Positions 1-10,388 are shown, counted from the first letter of the stretch. The stretch is 64,000 nucleotides of DNA from Macrosoma leucophasiata (GCA_036365455.1 JAWQUS010000009.1:1890001-1954000); one strand, 5' to 3'. Program-made: numbers and translations. Notes: a model not told the origin generated them from the sequence alone.

Positions 1-88
1 CGCGGGGTTTTAGTGAGTATGAGTCTCACACTATCCGCCGTCTGTTCCCCTAGACGGCGGATGCCCATGAAGGGTTTTAAAAAATGGG
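1..88. repeat. unassigned sequence with a 10-bp-stem hairpin
   Basis: Positions 34-43 (TCCGCCGTCT) and 52-61 (AGACGGCGGA) form a perfect inverted repeat around an 8-nt loop. It lies just outside the PLE relic that follows. No coding sequence is seen. It may belong to the 3' region of an unrecognised element cut by the window edge. Confidence 0.45.
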
Positions 89-313
89 ATTTTATTCTAC
101 TGAGTATTGGATCCCATGTTGGTGACAATCTCCAACCATCTTCTCTATTGAAATTTGGATGTTTTTAAATCTCAATAGCCTCGCGAGCCATTCTTGGAAT
201 TGGTCTGTGTTCTGTAGCGAGTATTCGAGTTTTGTCAAACCGAATATAATGAGTTGGTTTGTCCGCTCCGTGATCACAGACTGCAGACTACCCTGCTCTA
301 CGGTGTTTGATAT
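89..313 (-). pseudogene. Penelope-like element relic, end of the GIY-YIG endonuclease
   Basis: The minus strand is clearly related over its length to 651-870, the 3' part of the better PLE copy next door. It is a different subfamily: its ...TACTGAGTATTGGATCCCATG tail resembles the copy at 52078-52438. The open stretch of about 60 codons covers only the C-terminal end of the endonuclease domain, without the GIY and YIG motifs. It is a dead fragment. Confidence 0.7.
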
Positions 314-390
314 AGCTTAGGCAATAGGTTAGGTAAACAAGCATGCAGCTCACATTGATGTTGAGTGATGACTGCAACCTATTGATATCT

Positions 391-1196
391 TTGAAATAAA
401 ACTATTTTTACGGATTTATCTCGCGTATATTAACTAAAATGATTTTTAAAATCAACCCGACGTTTCGGTCGCTTTTCAGCTTCCGTGGTCCCGGGCAGAC
501 TGAGGTGACATTTGTCTGACAGAAGTTTGAAAAAATTATATGTAGCTACCTCCATCGATTTCGTAAACGCCTTGCGTAGCGTTCAGGATTAACACAATAA
601 TTACTTATGGTATCTTGAGGTCTTGCAGACTGCTGCGGCTGGGATTTAATCTTGCTAAGTATGGGATCCCATGATGTTGATAATCGCCATCCATCTTCTC
701 TATTGAAATTTGGGTGTTTTTTAATTTCAATAGCCTCGCGAACCATTCGTGGAATGGGTTTGTGTTCTCTAGCGAGTATTTGAATTTTATCAAACCGGAT
801 GTAATGGTTCGGCTTATCCGCTATGTGTTCACAGACTGCAGACCTCCCTGTTCTTCGGTTTTTGACATCAGCAATGTGCTCTTTAACGCGGGTGGATACA
901 GCTCTCTTCGTTTGACCAATATATGAGAGTCCACAATCACAATCTAATTTATAAATGCCAGAATGTTGTAATGGAATATTACTTTTAATGGGTCTTAAAT
1001 ACTGATGAATCTTTTTATATGGTTTGAAAACTGTTTTAATTGAATTCTTTTTTAAAATGTTGCTGATTTTATCTGTGACACCCTTAACGTAAGGTAGTAT
1101 AGCTGGTTGTCGTTCTACTGTAGGTGGTTTCACGCGGCCTCTGTGACGGACGGGTGGTACATGGAGCTTGTTGTTATGTCTGGCGTAGGTGCTACT
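391..1196 (-). mobile_element. Penelope-like element, 5'-truncated copy
   Basis: This 806-bp insertion carries the end of the PLE reading frame and the 3' non-coding part. It lies inside a SINE-A and is bounded by a 10-bp duplication. The 5' end is missing, so no reverse transcriptase domain is present. The non-coding end at 391-520 carries the CCCGACGTTTCGGTCGC module shared by all PLE-derived sequences in the window. Confidence 0.85.
546..1196 (-). pseudogene. PLE C-terminal GIY-YIG endonuclease domain
   Basis: The open frame runs from 1235 to 546 (229 codons), but its first 13 codons come from the host SINE. In that numbering GIY is at 93-95, YIG at 105-107, the catalytic Arg at 116 in TRVKEH, and a Glu-containing REAIEI motif near 167-170. 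In PLEs this domain follows the reverse transcriptase and nicks the target. Here the RT part is lost, so the copy cannot move by itself. The domain reads open to its stop at 546, which suggests a fairly young insertion. Confidence 0.85.
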
Positions 1197-1415
1197 ATTG
1201 ATATCTACATAAAAACCAGAGATCAAAACGAACATGCGTTGCCACCCCTGAGACTTAAGGTGTCATGTCTCTGTGATAGTTACTACGGGGCCATACATTA
1301 CCATGTAACCGGAACACGATACTGCCGAACACTGCCATTTAGTGGCAGATAGGTTAGGTAATGCGGTGGTGTATACGCCCTCGAGCTCCTACACTTGGAG
1401 CTCTACCACCAGTAA

Positions 1416-1602
1416 ATTGTTTCTTGCTCTAGCGTGCTTTTCTATAGAATCCATTTCAGCGAATGTGCGAACGATCTTCACAATCTAATTCCCTCTTCAC
1501 CTTTTTACAATAGGACAACTAGGAGAACGGCGAAATATCATCCTTACATAGTAATTATTTCGAAAATTTGAACTAAGCGTTTTGGCCCTACATTTACTAT
1601 AC
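1416..1602. other. unassigned spacer
   Basis: This is AT-rich DNA with no recognised repeat or credible open reading frame. Confidence 0.5.
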
Positions 1603-1603
1603 A

Positions 1604-1800
1604 CTAGCTGTGCCCACGACTTTGTTCGCGTGTTTTGTCGCGTTCATCGTAATCGGACCGGTAGTTTTTGTGTGATACTTGAACAAACAGACAGACAGAC
1701 AAAAATTTTTCTTAATCACATATTTGGGTTTGGTATCGATCTAGTTAGATCCTCTGGTATTTATTTTTTCAATATTTTTGATGTACTAAATTTTAACTTC
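1604..1800 (-). mobile_element. HelA Helitron-like fragment
   Basis: Read on the minus strand it ends GTGGGCACAGCTAG followed by T, the CTAG|T end of Helitrons, and holds a run of TCTG units. The same end occurs at 52528. The opposite end is lost into CR1-like sequence. Confidence 0.5.
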
Positions 1801-1814
1801 TACAGTTCTATTAT

Positions 1815-1997
1815 ATGTATAGATACGGCTAAAATATGGAATACTTTGCCGGCTTCTTTGTTTCCTTATAAACCACAACCTGGGCATCTTCAAATCTAGA
1901 GTGAATAGGTACTTTCTAGACCAACGTGCTTCATCTTCGGCTACATCTTCACTTTTTATCACGTCACGAGTTGGTGGTCAAACGTTGGTCTATAAAA
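1815..1997 (+). pseudogene. CR1-like LINE, extreme C-terminus and tail
   Basis: One frame reads WNTLPASL, and after a frameshift another reads IFKSRVNRYFLDQRASSS. This is the usual end of lepidopteran CR1/Jockey-type LINE proteins. An A-rich tail follows at 1995-2010. The copy is short, shifted and dead. Confidence 0.65.
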
Positions 1998-2033
1998 ATA
2001 AAAAAAAGTCTTTAAAAACACTAACATAAACTG

Positions 2034-2399
2034 ATATGTTCTTAGGTTTTCGCGAGCTACACTCATTGAAATAAAACTATTTTTACGGATTTATCTCGCG
2101 TATATTAAACTAAAATGATTTTTAAAATCAACCCGACGTTTCGGTCGCTTTTCAGCTTCCGTGGTCCCGGGCAGACTGAGGTGACATTTGTCTGACAGAA
2201 GTTTGAAAAAATTATATGTAGCTACCTCCATCGATTTCGTAAACGCCTTGCGTAGCGTTCAGGATTAACACAATAATTACTTATGGTATCTTGAGGTCTT
2301 GCAGACTGCTGCGGCTGGGATTTAATCTTGCTAAGTATGGGATCCCATGATGTTGATTTTAAAAATCATTTTAGTTTAATATACGCGAGATAAATCCGT
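2034..2399 (-). mobile_element. PLE-derived element with perfect 51-bp inverted ends
   Basis: Arms at 2080-2130 and 2354-2404 are perfect inverted repeats. Between them lies the PLE 3' region, nearly identical to 400-675. The 20-bp sequence aaaaacactaacataaactg occurs at 2014-2033 and 2400-2419, as a duplicated target would. It has no coding capacity. PLEs are known for variable inverted pseudo-LTR ends; this looks like a minimal, truncated product. Confidence 0.75.
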
Positions 2400-2649
2400 A
2401 AAAACACTAACATAAACTGGCCAATCATAACGTTGCACAATCTACGATTACGCGAGAAAAAATTCTATGACCGCAAGCTGTGAAGTTTACGACGGTCGAA
2501 GATCTGTTATCCCTCGCATAATTCCGCGATTCCCACTGAATTTTTACTTTTATGCTGTCATAAAGATAGTGTTATTGCTTAAACTCGGTTACTCTGGCCT
2601 ACATTATGATGAATTGTGACGACAAAGTGAGTTAATTTTGAAATTGAAA

Positions 2650-3213
2650 ACTGGTAGAACTCCAGTGAGTTCGCGGGCGTAGGCACCACCGCATTATCTA
2701 ATACTTATATAATAATAATAATATTATTGGCAACCCAATATGCGTCCCACTGCTGGGCACGAGTCTCTCCCCTTTTTGGGGGGAGGCCTGGAACTTACTC
2801 CACCACGCTGCTTCAATGCGGATTGGTGGAGATACGGGGTAAGTGGCTAAGCCGCTGTCGGATGTTTTCACACCGCCCATAAGGCCTCCAACAGGATTTA
2901 ACGACTGCTATCTATCGATAGCAACCGGGACCGACGGCTTTACGTCCCCTCCGAAGCACGGAAATGCGCATTTTAATTTGCCACTAGCGGTCACCCATCA
3001 CACACCCGACCGCGCCCGTATTGCTTAACCGAGTAGATCGCCTATGATCTACACCAGCCACGGGGCCATGTGCACTTCGATCTCATATCTAATACTTACT
3101 TGACGCTATTTATCATATTATGATAATGTTCATCACTATCGTGTTTCTGTCTGGTGTACGGTACTGTATTTCCGGCAGAGATGCATCACACCTTAGGCTT
3201 CAGGAGTGGTACG
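2650..3213 (+). mobile_element. SINE-A copy split by a SINE-5S
   Basis: The head is 2650-2707 (CTGGTAGAACTCCAGTGAG...) and the body resumes at 3086-3213. The 13-bp sequence TATCTAATACTTA is present at 2695-2707 and 3086-3098, flanking the inserted SINE. The 3' tail is lost. Confidence 0.85.
2708..3085 (-). mobile_element. SINE-5S copy
   Basis: The ATT-rich tail is on the left. The 5S-like head is near 2985-3080, with the complements of box A (TTAAGCA..ACGGGCGCGG) and box C (GATGGGTGACCGC). A 13-bp target duplication fixes both ends. Confidence 0.85.
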
Positions 3214-3508
3214 TGGACGTCTTGTGATAGGTCAAATTACAAAATATAAAATTAAAGCGAATAACAACTGATACGTTGATTAATAATATATGTCAAAATA
3301 AACAAAAATAAAATAATGAATGGTCCAAAAATACTTAATAATTAAAATAGGTATCAGCAGAATGTTCCATACTCTCTTTTACAAACGGTAAGATAAGACT
3401 AAATAAAACAATATGGGATTTTCTTTGTAATTCACTGGCAGAGTTCCAAAGCCGACATTACTGAGTAAAATTTGTTGACAATATTACTTATCATCAATGT
3501 AAACTGTA
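3214..3508. other. unassigned AT-rich spacer
   Basis: No repeat, RNA gene or credible open frame was recognised. Confidence 0.5.
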
Positions 3509-3616
3509 TTTTTTTTATATAATGGACGTGGCAAACAAGCGTGCAGTTTACAATGATGTTAAGTGATGACTGCAGCTTATAGACAGACACAAAGACCAGA
3601 GATCAAAAGGAGATGT
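3509..3616 (-). mobile_element. SINE-A fragment, tail half
   Basis: It starts with a T-run and GTGGCAAACAAGC and breaks off after AAAGACCAGAGATC. The head with the internal promoter is absent. Confidence 0.75.
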
Positions 3617-4558
3617 TGCGAGCTCGGCTCTGGTTCGTACACGTCCTCAAAAAATGGGTAAATTAAAGAAGAATCCGAAAAAAATACAATTAATTTATTC
3701 AAGAATATATATTAGAGTAACAATTACATTTAATTCAAACAATTTTATCCTTTTCAACTATGATAAAACATGGCGGCGATACATACGACACTTGGGATCA
3801 ATCGATTTTGATAGTATTTAGAAAATATTACTTTTTTCTCCAAGTAATATATTCAAAATACAATTTTAAAATGAAAATGTCAAAATGACATCGCCCGCCA
3901 TATTCGCCATGTTGGTTTTGAGTTGCAATTCTAACTGCAAATAAAGTTTTGTAACTGCAAACAAAGCTAAATAAGTGGAAATATGCAGTAAAAAACGTTT
4001 TTATATTGACTTTGCCTGTTTAATGATATTATGTACAATACATGGCCGGAGGTCCATACATTTTTGCAACATCTCCTTTGTTTGCAGTTTTTAACACACT
4101 TTCTTATTATGACTGACGAATAAAAAGTAGGCTTTTAACATGTAAGCTAAGCTCAGTTGAAAGACAATCACAGACAAAAATAATGTAAGCTCGGCGCTCG
4201 GGATCTAAGCCGCGGTATTAGTTAGTGATCAAAAGAAATGAAGAAGAATCTTATCATATAATTTTATGAAAAAGTCTTGATTTATTTAAATGGATATCGT
4301 TTTCGGATTCAAATATCTTGGGTATATTTTACGGTGTGTTTAAAGTCATGTCTTCTTTTACAATGGCAGACTATCTTATGTAACCACTAAAGTACGTAAG
4401 CTCACTTCAAAAATAACGTTAAAAAAAAGGGTTCAGGAATATTTTCGAACGCAAAATTTTTACAAAGTCATTATCAATATTTAAATATATATTTATTGTA
4501 TTTTAAATATTTATTTATAGTAGATTATTTTGTAGGTATATGTATTATTTTATGTAAA
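3617..4558. other. unassigned spacer
   Basis: About 940 bp of AT-rich DNA. No coding sequence, RNA gene or known repeat was recognised on either strand. Confidence 0.5.
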
Positions 4559-5849
4559 GGTTGGGGAAAAAGTTTCTTCGCATTTTTTAAGTTAATTCAA
4601 AACATTTCTTAATATAGTTTATTTAAATTTAACTAAAGTATGTATGTACCATTTTGTTTGATAACCTTTTGCCATCTTGTAGGTAGGGACATGATCCCAT
4701 TGCTATAAGAATTTTGGGACTTCTCATCAAAATACCGCGACAAGTGGATTTGGCAGTCCTCTCGTGATGTTGACCTAACATTGCATAAAGAATTCTGAAG
4801 AGACCGAAACAGGTGGAAATCTGAAGGTGCAAGGTCAGGACTATACGGCGGATGCATTAACACCTCCCAGCCAAACTCTCTTAATTTTTGCTGAGTGGCT
4901 ATAGATGTGTGAGGTCTAGCGTTATGATGATGAAACACCACACCCCTTCTGTTGATCAATTCCGGCCGCTTTCTCTCAACTTCTTGCTTTAATCTCATCA
5001 GTTGTTCGCAGTAGAGTTCAGAATCGATAGTCCTGCGTTTTGGTAATAGCTCATAATGAATAATGCCCTTCCAATCCCACCACACACACAACATCACCTT
5101 ATTGCGAGTTAACCCGGGTTTCGCCACAGTCTGTGAAGCCTGACTGGCCTTTGACCACGACTTTTTTCGCACGTTCTAGTCGTACGTGATCCACTTTTCA
5201 TCACCAGTTATCAGCTTCTTCAAAAATGATTCGGTTTCATTACGTCGTAATAAAGAATCATAAATGAGTACACGGTTCATTAGGTTTCTTTCAGTGAGCT
5301 CGTGAGGTACCCAAATATCGAGCTTTTTTTTGTACCCAGCTTTTTTCAAATGCACCAAAACTATTTTGTGATTCTTCTCTTCTTCAATTCTCAGTTCTTC
5401 AGCTACGTCGTAACTACTGATATGTCGATCTTGCTCCACTTTTTCAAAAATGGCATCCATTTTATCCGTAATAGGGCGACCAGAGCGAGGTGCATCTTTG
5501 ACATCAAAATTTCCGGATTGAAAACGCTTAAACCAAATATCTGCTACTCTTACAGACGCTGCACTAGGTCCATAAACATCGCAAATTTTTTTCCCGGCTT
5601 GCGTTGCATTTTTACCTTTTTTGTAGTAAAATGTTAAAATGTATCGAATTTCTTCATTAGATTCACTCATCTTGACAGTACGAAAAACAAATGAAAATCA
5701 CACATTTGCCTAATTTGAATTTGGAATTATGTTCTTTAAAATTTTAACTTTCAATGATACCAAAACCAGCCAGATACAAATATTACAGCCAAAGAGATTT
5801 TATTACAATATCATACATACTATAATGCGAAAAGACTTTTTCCCCAACC
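4559..5849 (-). mobile_element. mariner copy 1 (cecropia-like)
   Basis: The ends GGTTGGGGAAAAAG... and ...CTTTTTCCCCAACC are inverted repeats of about 25 bp. The right flank is TA. The left flank is AA, probably a mutated TA. Length is 1291 bp, normal for mariner. Confidence 0.92.
4633..5670 (-). pseudogene. mariner transposase, copy 1, inactive
   Basis: The DNA-binding half is 5670-5176 and the catalytic half 5172-4633, separated by an in-frame TAG at 5173-5175 just after the first catalytic Asp motif (TGDEKWITYD). The second catalytic Asp is changed: the motif reads HHHNARPH where copies 2 and 3 read HHDNARPH. A 12-nt in-frame insertion adds four residues after EELRIE. The third motif YSPDLAPSDFHLF is intact. 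Family knowledge: mariners use a DD34D triad to cut and paste at TA, so this copy is dead. Confidence 0.93.
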
Positions 5850-6104
5850 TATTATGTACGTATATTCTTATATCTATGTATGTACGAAAGTATTATTAGT
5901 GTAAACATTTTTGTTTCATTATAAGCATCTCTATTTTTTATTTTTTTACTAATGCCGCTCACCATTTTCTTTTCCATACTACCAATGGTTGACTGGTAGA
6001 GAATGCTTTTAGCGTTAAGTCCGCCATTTGTTCCGATATCTATATTGTGGCAATAGAGAATAAATAAATAAAGTAGCATAAAATGAACTATCAATTATAT
6101 CCAT

Positions 6105-6325
6105 CACAGAGACAAAACAACCAAGGTCTCAGGGGTGGCAACGCATCCGCATTTTCGCCTCTGGTTTCTCTATAAAATTTGCAATTTTGTATCATTTTAA
6201 TGAATATAAGACTTAAATAATAAAAGAGAAATTTCTCATAAATGAATTTACACTTTGTGTGGGTGCGTATAGGCTGCATACATCACTTAAGATCAATGTG
6301 AACTGCAGGCTTATTTTCCACCTTA
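6105..6325 (+). mobile_element. old SINE-A fragment with an internal insertion
   Basis: Body sequence at 6105-6167 and tail sequence at 6250-6325 (GTGGGTGCGTATAGGCTGCA) flank about 80 bp of unrelated AT-rich DNA. The copy is strongly diverged. Confidence 0.6.
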
Positions 6326-6962
6326 CTTACTTAAGAAAACATACGTTCCTGTCTGTGGAAACATGTAACACAGCATATTGTTCATCATCGCTCTACATAT
6401 TACGCTTTATATACTAAGAACAAAGAAAAATAACGAACTCCTTTTATTTTATTCTCTGCTCAAGGGTAACATGTTTGAGCTCGAGTGAAAATATAATATT
6501 ATAAGATAAATAGAATACTCTCAAATGTGATATTTCTCGCAAAACTCACGCCTATTAGATACAGGTGTTACAAATCTCACAAAATATGTTGACGATCGTT
6601 ACTGATGCTACATTTAACTTGACAACTGATATATTTTGCTTCAAAGGAGCCTGTCACTAAATAATAAACGATTACAAGTGTGACAGCTTGTGTCAATTAC
6701 TAAAATGGTAAAAGAAAACCGTGAAATAATTTTAGACGACATTACACTACTTATTCTGAGCTTGATTTACATGATAATATTATATATACTTACATCTTTT
6801 CATATTTTTGCGGCATGGTTCAAACTTACGTATATTACGTACTATAGATTTAATTATTCAAAATCTTTTATTTAAAACAAAGGCAGACAAGCACGCAGTT
6901 TACATAGATACATAATTGAGTTGCATATAGACACGGCATACATGAGTTGCATAGGTAAAAAT
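6326..6962. other. unassigned AT-rich spacer
   Basis: A 61-codon open frame at 6690-6875 is rich in Ile, Leu and Tyr. That is expected by chance in T-rich DNA, and no family is recognised. A weak SINE-A tail trace is visible near 6880-6930. Confidence 0.45.
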
Positions 6963-7098
6963 AACGCCTCTCGGCAAGAAAAGTGTCATAATACAAATAA
7001 CTGTTTTAGAGAAAATGTTATTTTAATAGTTAACTCACTAATGTCATTTTTCCGAAACAGATTTTCTGTAATATGACACTTTTCTGCCGGGAAACGAA
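6963..7098. mobile_element. hairpin-forming MITE
   Basis: CTCGGCAAGAAAAGTGTCAT near 6969-6988 is mirrored by ATGACACTTTTCTGCCGGGA at 7072-7092. The similarity continues inward (CTGTTTTAGAGAAAATG against CAGAAAATCTGTTTCGG read in reverse). The whole ~135 bp folds back on itself. There is no coding capacity. Confidence 0.65.
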
Positions 7099-7181
7099 TA
7101 TCATCTTAGAAAAAATGTGTAGACTGTCAACATCCTGCATTGTTTTGAAGCAGGCTTATAAAGTAGTGGATATTATATATA

Positions 7182-7590
7182 TGTATCTTCACGCCAGGTC
7201 CCTAACGGGGTAGGCAGAGAGTGTAGAGCGCCAGATATCCCGGTTCTGACAAACCTCTCGTGCCTCGTCTACCTTCATCATTCTCTTCATACATGCACGC
7301 CGATTCCTTTTGACCCCACCATCAAACAGAACTCGACCTATTTGGTCATGGTAGGTCAGTCTTGATCTTCCAGGGCCTCTGCAACCATCCACATTCGCAT
7401 TGTATATCTGTTTAGTCATTCGCTCATTCGACATTCTTTCTATATGCCCGAACCATCGGAGCATGCCTTTTTTCATTTTTACACCGATACTATCATTCAC
7501 ACAAAGTCCCTTTCTTACATCTTCATTACAAACGCGATCGGTGAGTGATACACCGCAGATCTTGCGCAAAGATCTCATCTCGACCGCGGA
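7182..7590 (-). mobile_element. RTE LINE, 5'-truncated 3' end
   Basis: It encodes the RTE C-terminal region (MLRWFGHIERM, GRSRLTYHDQIGRV, ending STLSAYPVRDLA) with the 3' end at the left. A small deletion removes part of the GVKSLRNRRACMK stretch. It is dead on arrival. Confidence 0.88.
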
Positions 7591-8090
7591 AATTATAATA
7601 TATTATATTAAACAAATAAAATAATACAAGCCAACTAAATTCCATTTAAATAGTAAAACTGTACTGAAACACAAAACTTACATTTTATAGTCTTGCCCCA
7701 CTAAAATGCGGACTCAGCGCGGGCATTACAATAAATTAAATGTGTTTCAGGTTTTTATATCTTATTCAGCAGTATTTCTCACATTTCAGCTTCCATGTCC
7801 GCTGGTAACTGGAACTGGTGGAAGATAAATCCCAAATGGGTTTCTCATTGCGACTCGAGACATCGTTATGGATGGATTTAGAAGTAACTGCAGTGTTCAC
7901 GTAACGTTTATTTCACGTATCTAAAGGTTTTCTATGTTTAGTGTCATACCATAATATCACAGTATAAGTAGGTCTATATACACGTTCCTTTTCTTCAGAC
8001 TGTGATAATATGTTGGCTTCGAGATGTGACGCCTAACCTCACCGCCCACTAGCGTAAGATTTTTTTTTCTACTGGAAGATTCTGGATTTT
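7591..8090. other. unassigned spacer
   Basis: No gene or known repeat was recognised. Base composition is ordinary for the window. Confidence 0.5.
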
Positions 8091-8197
8091 GCTGGTGGTA
8101 GAGCTCCAGTGTAGGAGCTCGCGGGCGTATGCACCACCGCATACTTGCCGCTAAATGGTAGTGTTCAGCACTATCATGTCGCTGTCTGGTGGTATTG
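8091..8197 (+). mobile_element. SINE-A head, left arm of an inverted SINE pair
   Basis: GCTGGTGGTAGAGCTCC starts the copy, which stops after about 107 bp near CTGTCTGGTGGTA. It abuts an oppositely oriented SINE-A. Confidence 0.8.
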
Positions 8198-8462
8198 AAA
8201 GTGGCAAATAAGCAGTTCACATTGATGTTTAGTGATGACTACAGCCTATCGATACCCACACAAAGACCAAGGTCAAAATGCAGATGCGTTACCACTCCTG
8301 AGGCCTAAGATGTTATGCCTCTGTGCCGGAAATTACAGGACCATACATTACCACCTGACCGGAAAACGATAATGTTGAACATTACCATTTAGCGGCAAGT
8401 ATATTAGGTAATGCGATGGTGCCTACGCTCGCGAGCTCCGTCACGGGAGCTCTACAACCAGT
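8195..8462 (-). mobile_element. SINE-A, right arm of an inverted SINE pair
   Basis: A nearly complete copy from the tail (AAGTGGCAAATAAGC) to the head (GAGCTCTACAACCAGT). Transcripts across 8091-8462 could fold because the heads are complementary. Confidence 0.88.
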
Positions 8463-8825
8463 AAAAAAAGCTGTGTGCTTGATTGCCACTTCATGATATG
8501 AGAAAAAAGATATTGCTGAATTATAATACACCCATACGAATACGGGGCGCGCTGCAAGTGTTATAAGAAGTACGTAAATTATCCTTACAGACTCACTTAT
8601 AGGGTATGTGCGTAACTTTTACGATAAATTTTATCCTCATTTTTCGAAGACTCTGTGAGAGTCGTAGATTTATTACGCTACAATAATTTCACCTTCTGAA
8701 CTTGCACCGAATTTTATTGAGGAGGAAAAATAATTTCCCATTGTCATTAACGCAGTGGTTCCACATTTGATTTTAATTGTGATTGTATCCTGTAGGGTGG
8801 GGTTCTTGCTATTCGTGTTTTTATT
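8463..8825. other. unassigned spacer
   Basis: No gene, RNA gene or known repeat was recognised. Confidence 0.5.
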
Positions 8826-9032
8826 ATATCTTCATGGGTAAGCCCCTAACCGGGTAGGCAGAGAGTGTGGAGCGCCAGATATCCCAGTCCTGTCCCCCAG
8901 TCGAGTCCTGTCCCGTGCTTTTTCTACATTCATCATTCTCTTCATACATGCACGCCGATTCTTAAGACTTGAGACTACCCTCAGATAAAACTCGACCTAT
9001 TTGGTCATGATAGGTGAGCCTTGTGTGTTTAT
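8826..9032 (-). mobile_element. RTE LINE 3' fragment, diverged
   Basis: It matches the last ~200 bp of the RTE family, with an internal duplication of CCCAGTCGAGTCCTGTCCC-like sequence. No intact frame remains. Confidence 0.75.
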
Positions 9033-9108
9033 TGCGCTTATCTTTTTTTGTGTGTTCAATAAATTTATATTGTTATGTTGATGTCTCATTTTAAAATTAT
9101 TATCTCGT

Positions 9109-9147
9109 GTACGATCTACACATTCAGTGAGATTGTGTAGATCGTAC
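9109..9147. repeat. 14-bp perfect inverted repeat
   Basis: GTACGATCTACACA at 9109-9122 and TGTGTAGATCGTAC at 9134-9147 surround an 11-nt loop. No surrounding element was recognised. Confidence 0.7.
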
Positions 9148-9208
9148 TGTGTGATACTTTATTTTTTTATCAGATAATATACTGACTGACACCCTAGCAG
9201 TTCGGTCC

Positions 9209-9420
9209 TTTTTTTATGTCATAAAATGGCAAACATTCATTCAGTTCACATTGATGGTAAGTGAATTCTGTAAGCCTATAAACATCTACATAAAAACTAG
9301 ATATATCAATGGAGAAGCGTTACCATTTCTTAGGTCTAAGTAATTATATGTCTGTACCAGATATTGCATGGCCGTTCATTACTACCTGATAGGAACATGA
9401 AAGCGCTCAACACCATGATC
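9209..9420 (-). mobile_element. old SINE-A copy
   Basis: It keeps family order (T-run, tail GGCAAACATTCA, body, AACACCATGATC) but is much more diverged than its neighbour at 9518-9800, so it is an older insertion. Confidence 0.6.
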
Positions 9421-9517
9421 TATTTATCACGATTCTAAATATTGGTTAAACATTTTTCAATGCATGCCTGTGTTTATACATTGGCAAAAAATAAGCGTGA
9501 AGTGATATATATATATA

Positions 9518-9800
9518 TTTTTTATGAAAAGGAAGTGGCAAACAAGCATGCAGTTCACATTGATGTTAAGTGATGACTGCAGCCTATAGAAACCCACACA
9601 AAGACCGAGGTCAAAATGCAGATGCGTTACCACTCCTGTGGCCTAAGGTGTTATGCCTCTGTGCCGGAAATTACAGGGCCGCCATTACCACCTGACCGGA
9701 ACACGATAGTGCTAAACACTACCATTTAGCGGCAAGTATATTAGGTAATGCGGTGGTGCCTACGCCCGCGAGCTCCGTCACTGGAGCTCTACCACCAGTA
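9518..9800 (-). mobile_element. SINE-A, full length
   Basis: Complete from the T-run (A-tail on the minus strand) to the ACCACCAGT head. The head box-A-like motif reads TGGTAGAGC on the minus strand. An (AT)n tract lies beside the tail. Confidence 0.92.
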
Positions 9801-9852
9801 ATTCTTAAAATTATCATAAATAACTGAAACTTGTTATGTTTATTTACCTTTA

Positions 9853-10388
9853 TCTATACTAATATTAAAAAGAGGAAAACTTTATATGTTTGATTGTATT
9901 ATATATTGAATGGGCTTAAAAACTACTGAACCGATTATATAAATTCTTTCACTTTTCGAAAGCTACATTATCCACGGGTAACATAGGCTATATTTTATTT
10001 TGGAAAAATAAGGTTCCGTAAGTTATTTGGGTTTTTCAGACACAAGGTGTAAAAAATCAACCAGAAAAAACACTTATTTTGTGTACGCTGACAAAACTAT
10101 AAAAGATATCGAGGAAGGCTTAAGGTATGTATGTATGTATGTATCTTCACGCCAGGTCCCTAACGGGTAGGCAGAGAGTGTAGAGCGCCAGATATCCCGG
10201 TTCTGACAAACCTCTCGTGCCTCGTCTACCTTCATCATTCTCTTCATACATGCACGCCGATTCCTAAGACTTTTGACCCCACCATCAGACAGAACAAGGC
10301 TTAAGGTCTAATCTATAATCATCACGCTAAGACGAATAGGAGAGGGTAGGTAACATTACACCCGCGCGAAGCAGGGGCGGGCCGCTAG
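9853..10388 (+). mobile_element. HelD, Helitron-like element split by an RTE stub
   Basis: It begins A|TCTATACTAATATT and ends CCGCTAG|T. A short hairpin (CCCGC...GCGGG) lies just before CTAG, and no target duplication is seen. These are Helitron end rules. It is non-autonomous with no Rep/helicase coding. A 169-bp RTE piece is inserted at 10127-10295. Confidence 0.7.
10127..10295 (-). mobile_element. RTE stub with target duplication
   Basis: The extreme 3' end of RTE with a (GTAT)n microsatellite tail on the left. The 12-bp sequence aaggcttaaggt flanks it at 10115-10126 and 10296-10307. This is a clean, severely 5'-truncated insertion. Confidence 0.9.

Larger units (their letters stand above)
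331..1415 (-). mobile_element. SINE-A copy split by a PLE insertion
   Basis: The SINE tail part is 331-390 and the head part 1197-1415; a PLE lies between them. The head ends in the family hallmark (GGAGCTCTACCACCAGT on this strand). The sequence ATTGATATCT occurs at 381-390 and again at 1197-1206, as expected for a target-site duplication. Confidence 0.85.

Noticed and set aside
6690..6875. 61-codon hydrophobic open frame
   Set aside because: Ile/Leu/Tyr-rich runs are expected by chance in this AT-rich stretch; no promoter or splice signals were noted.
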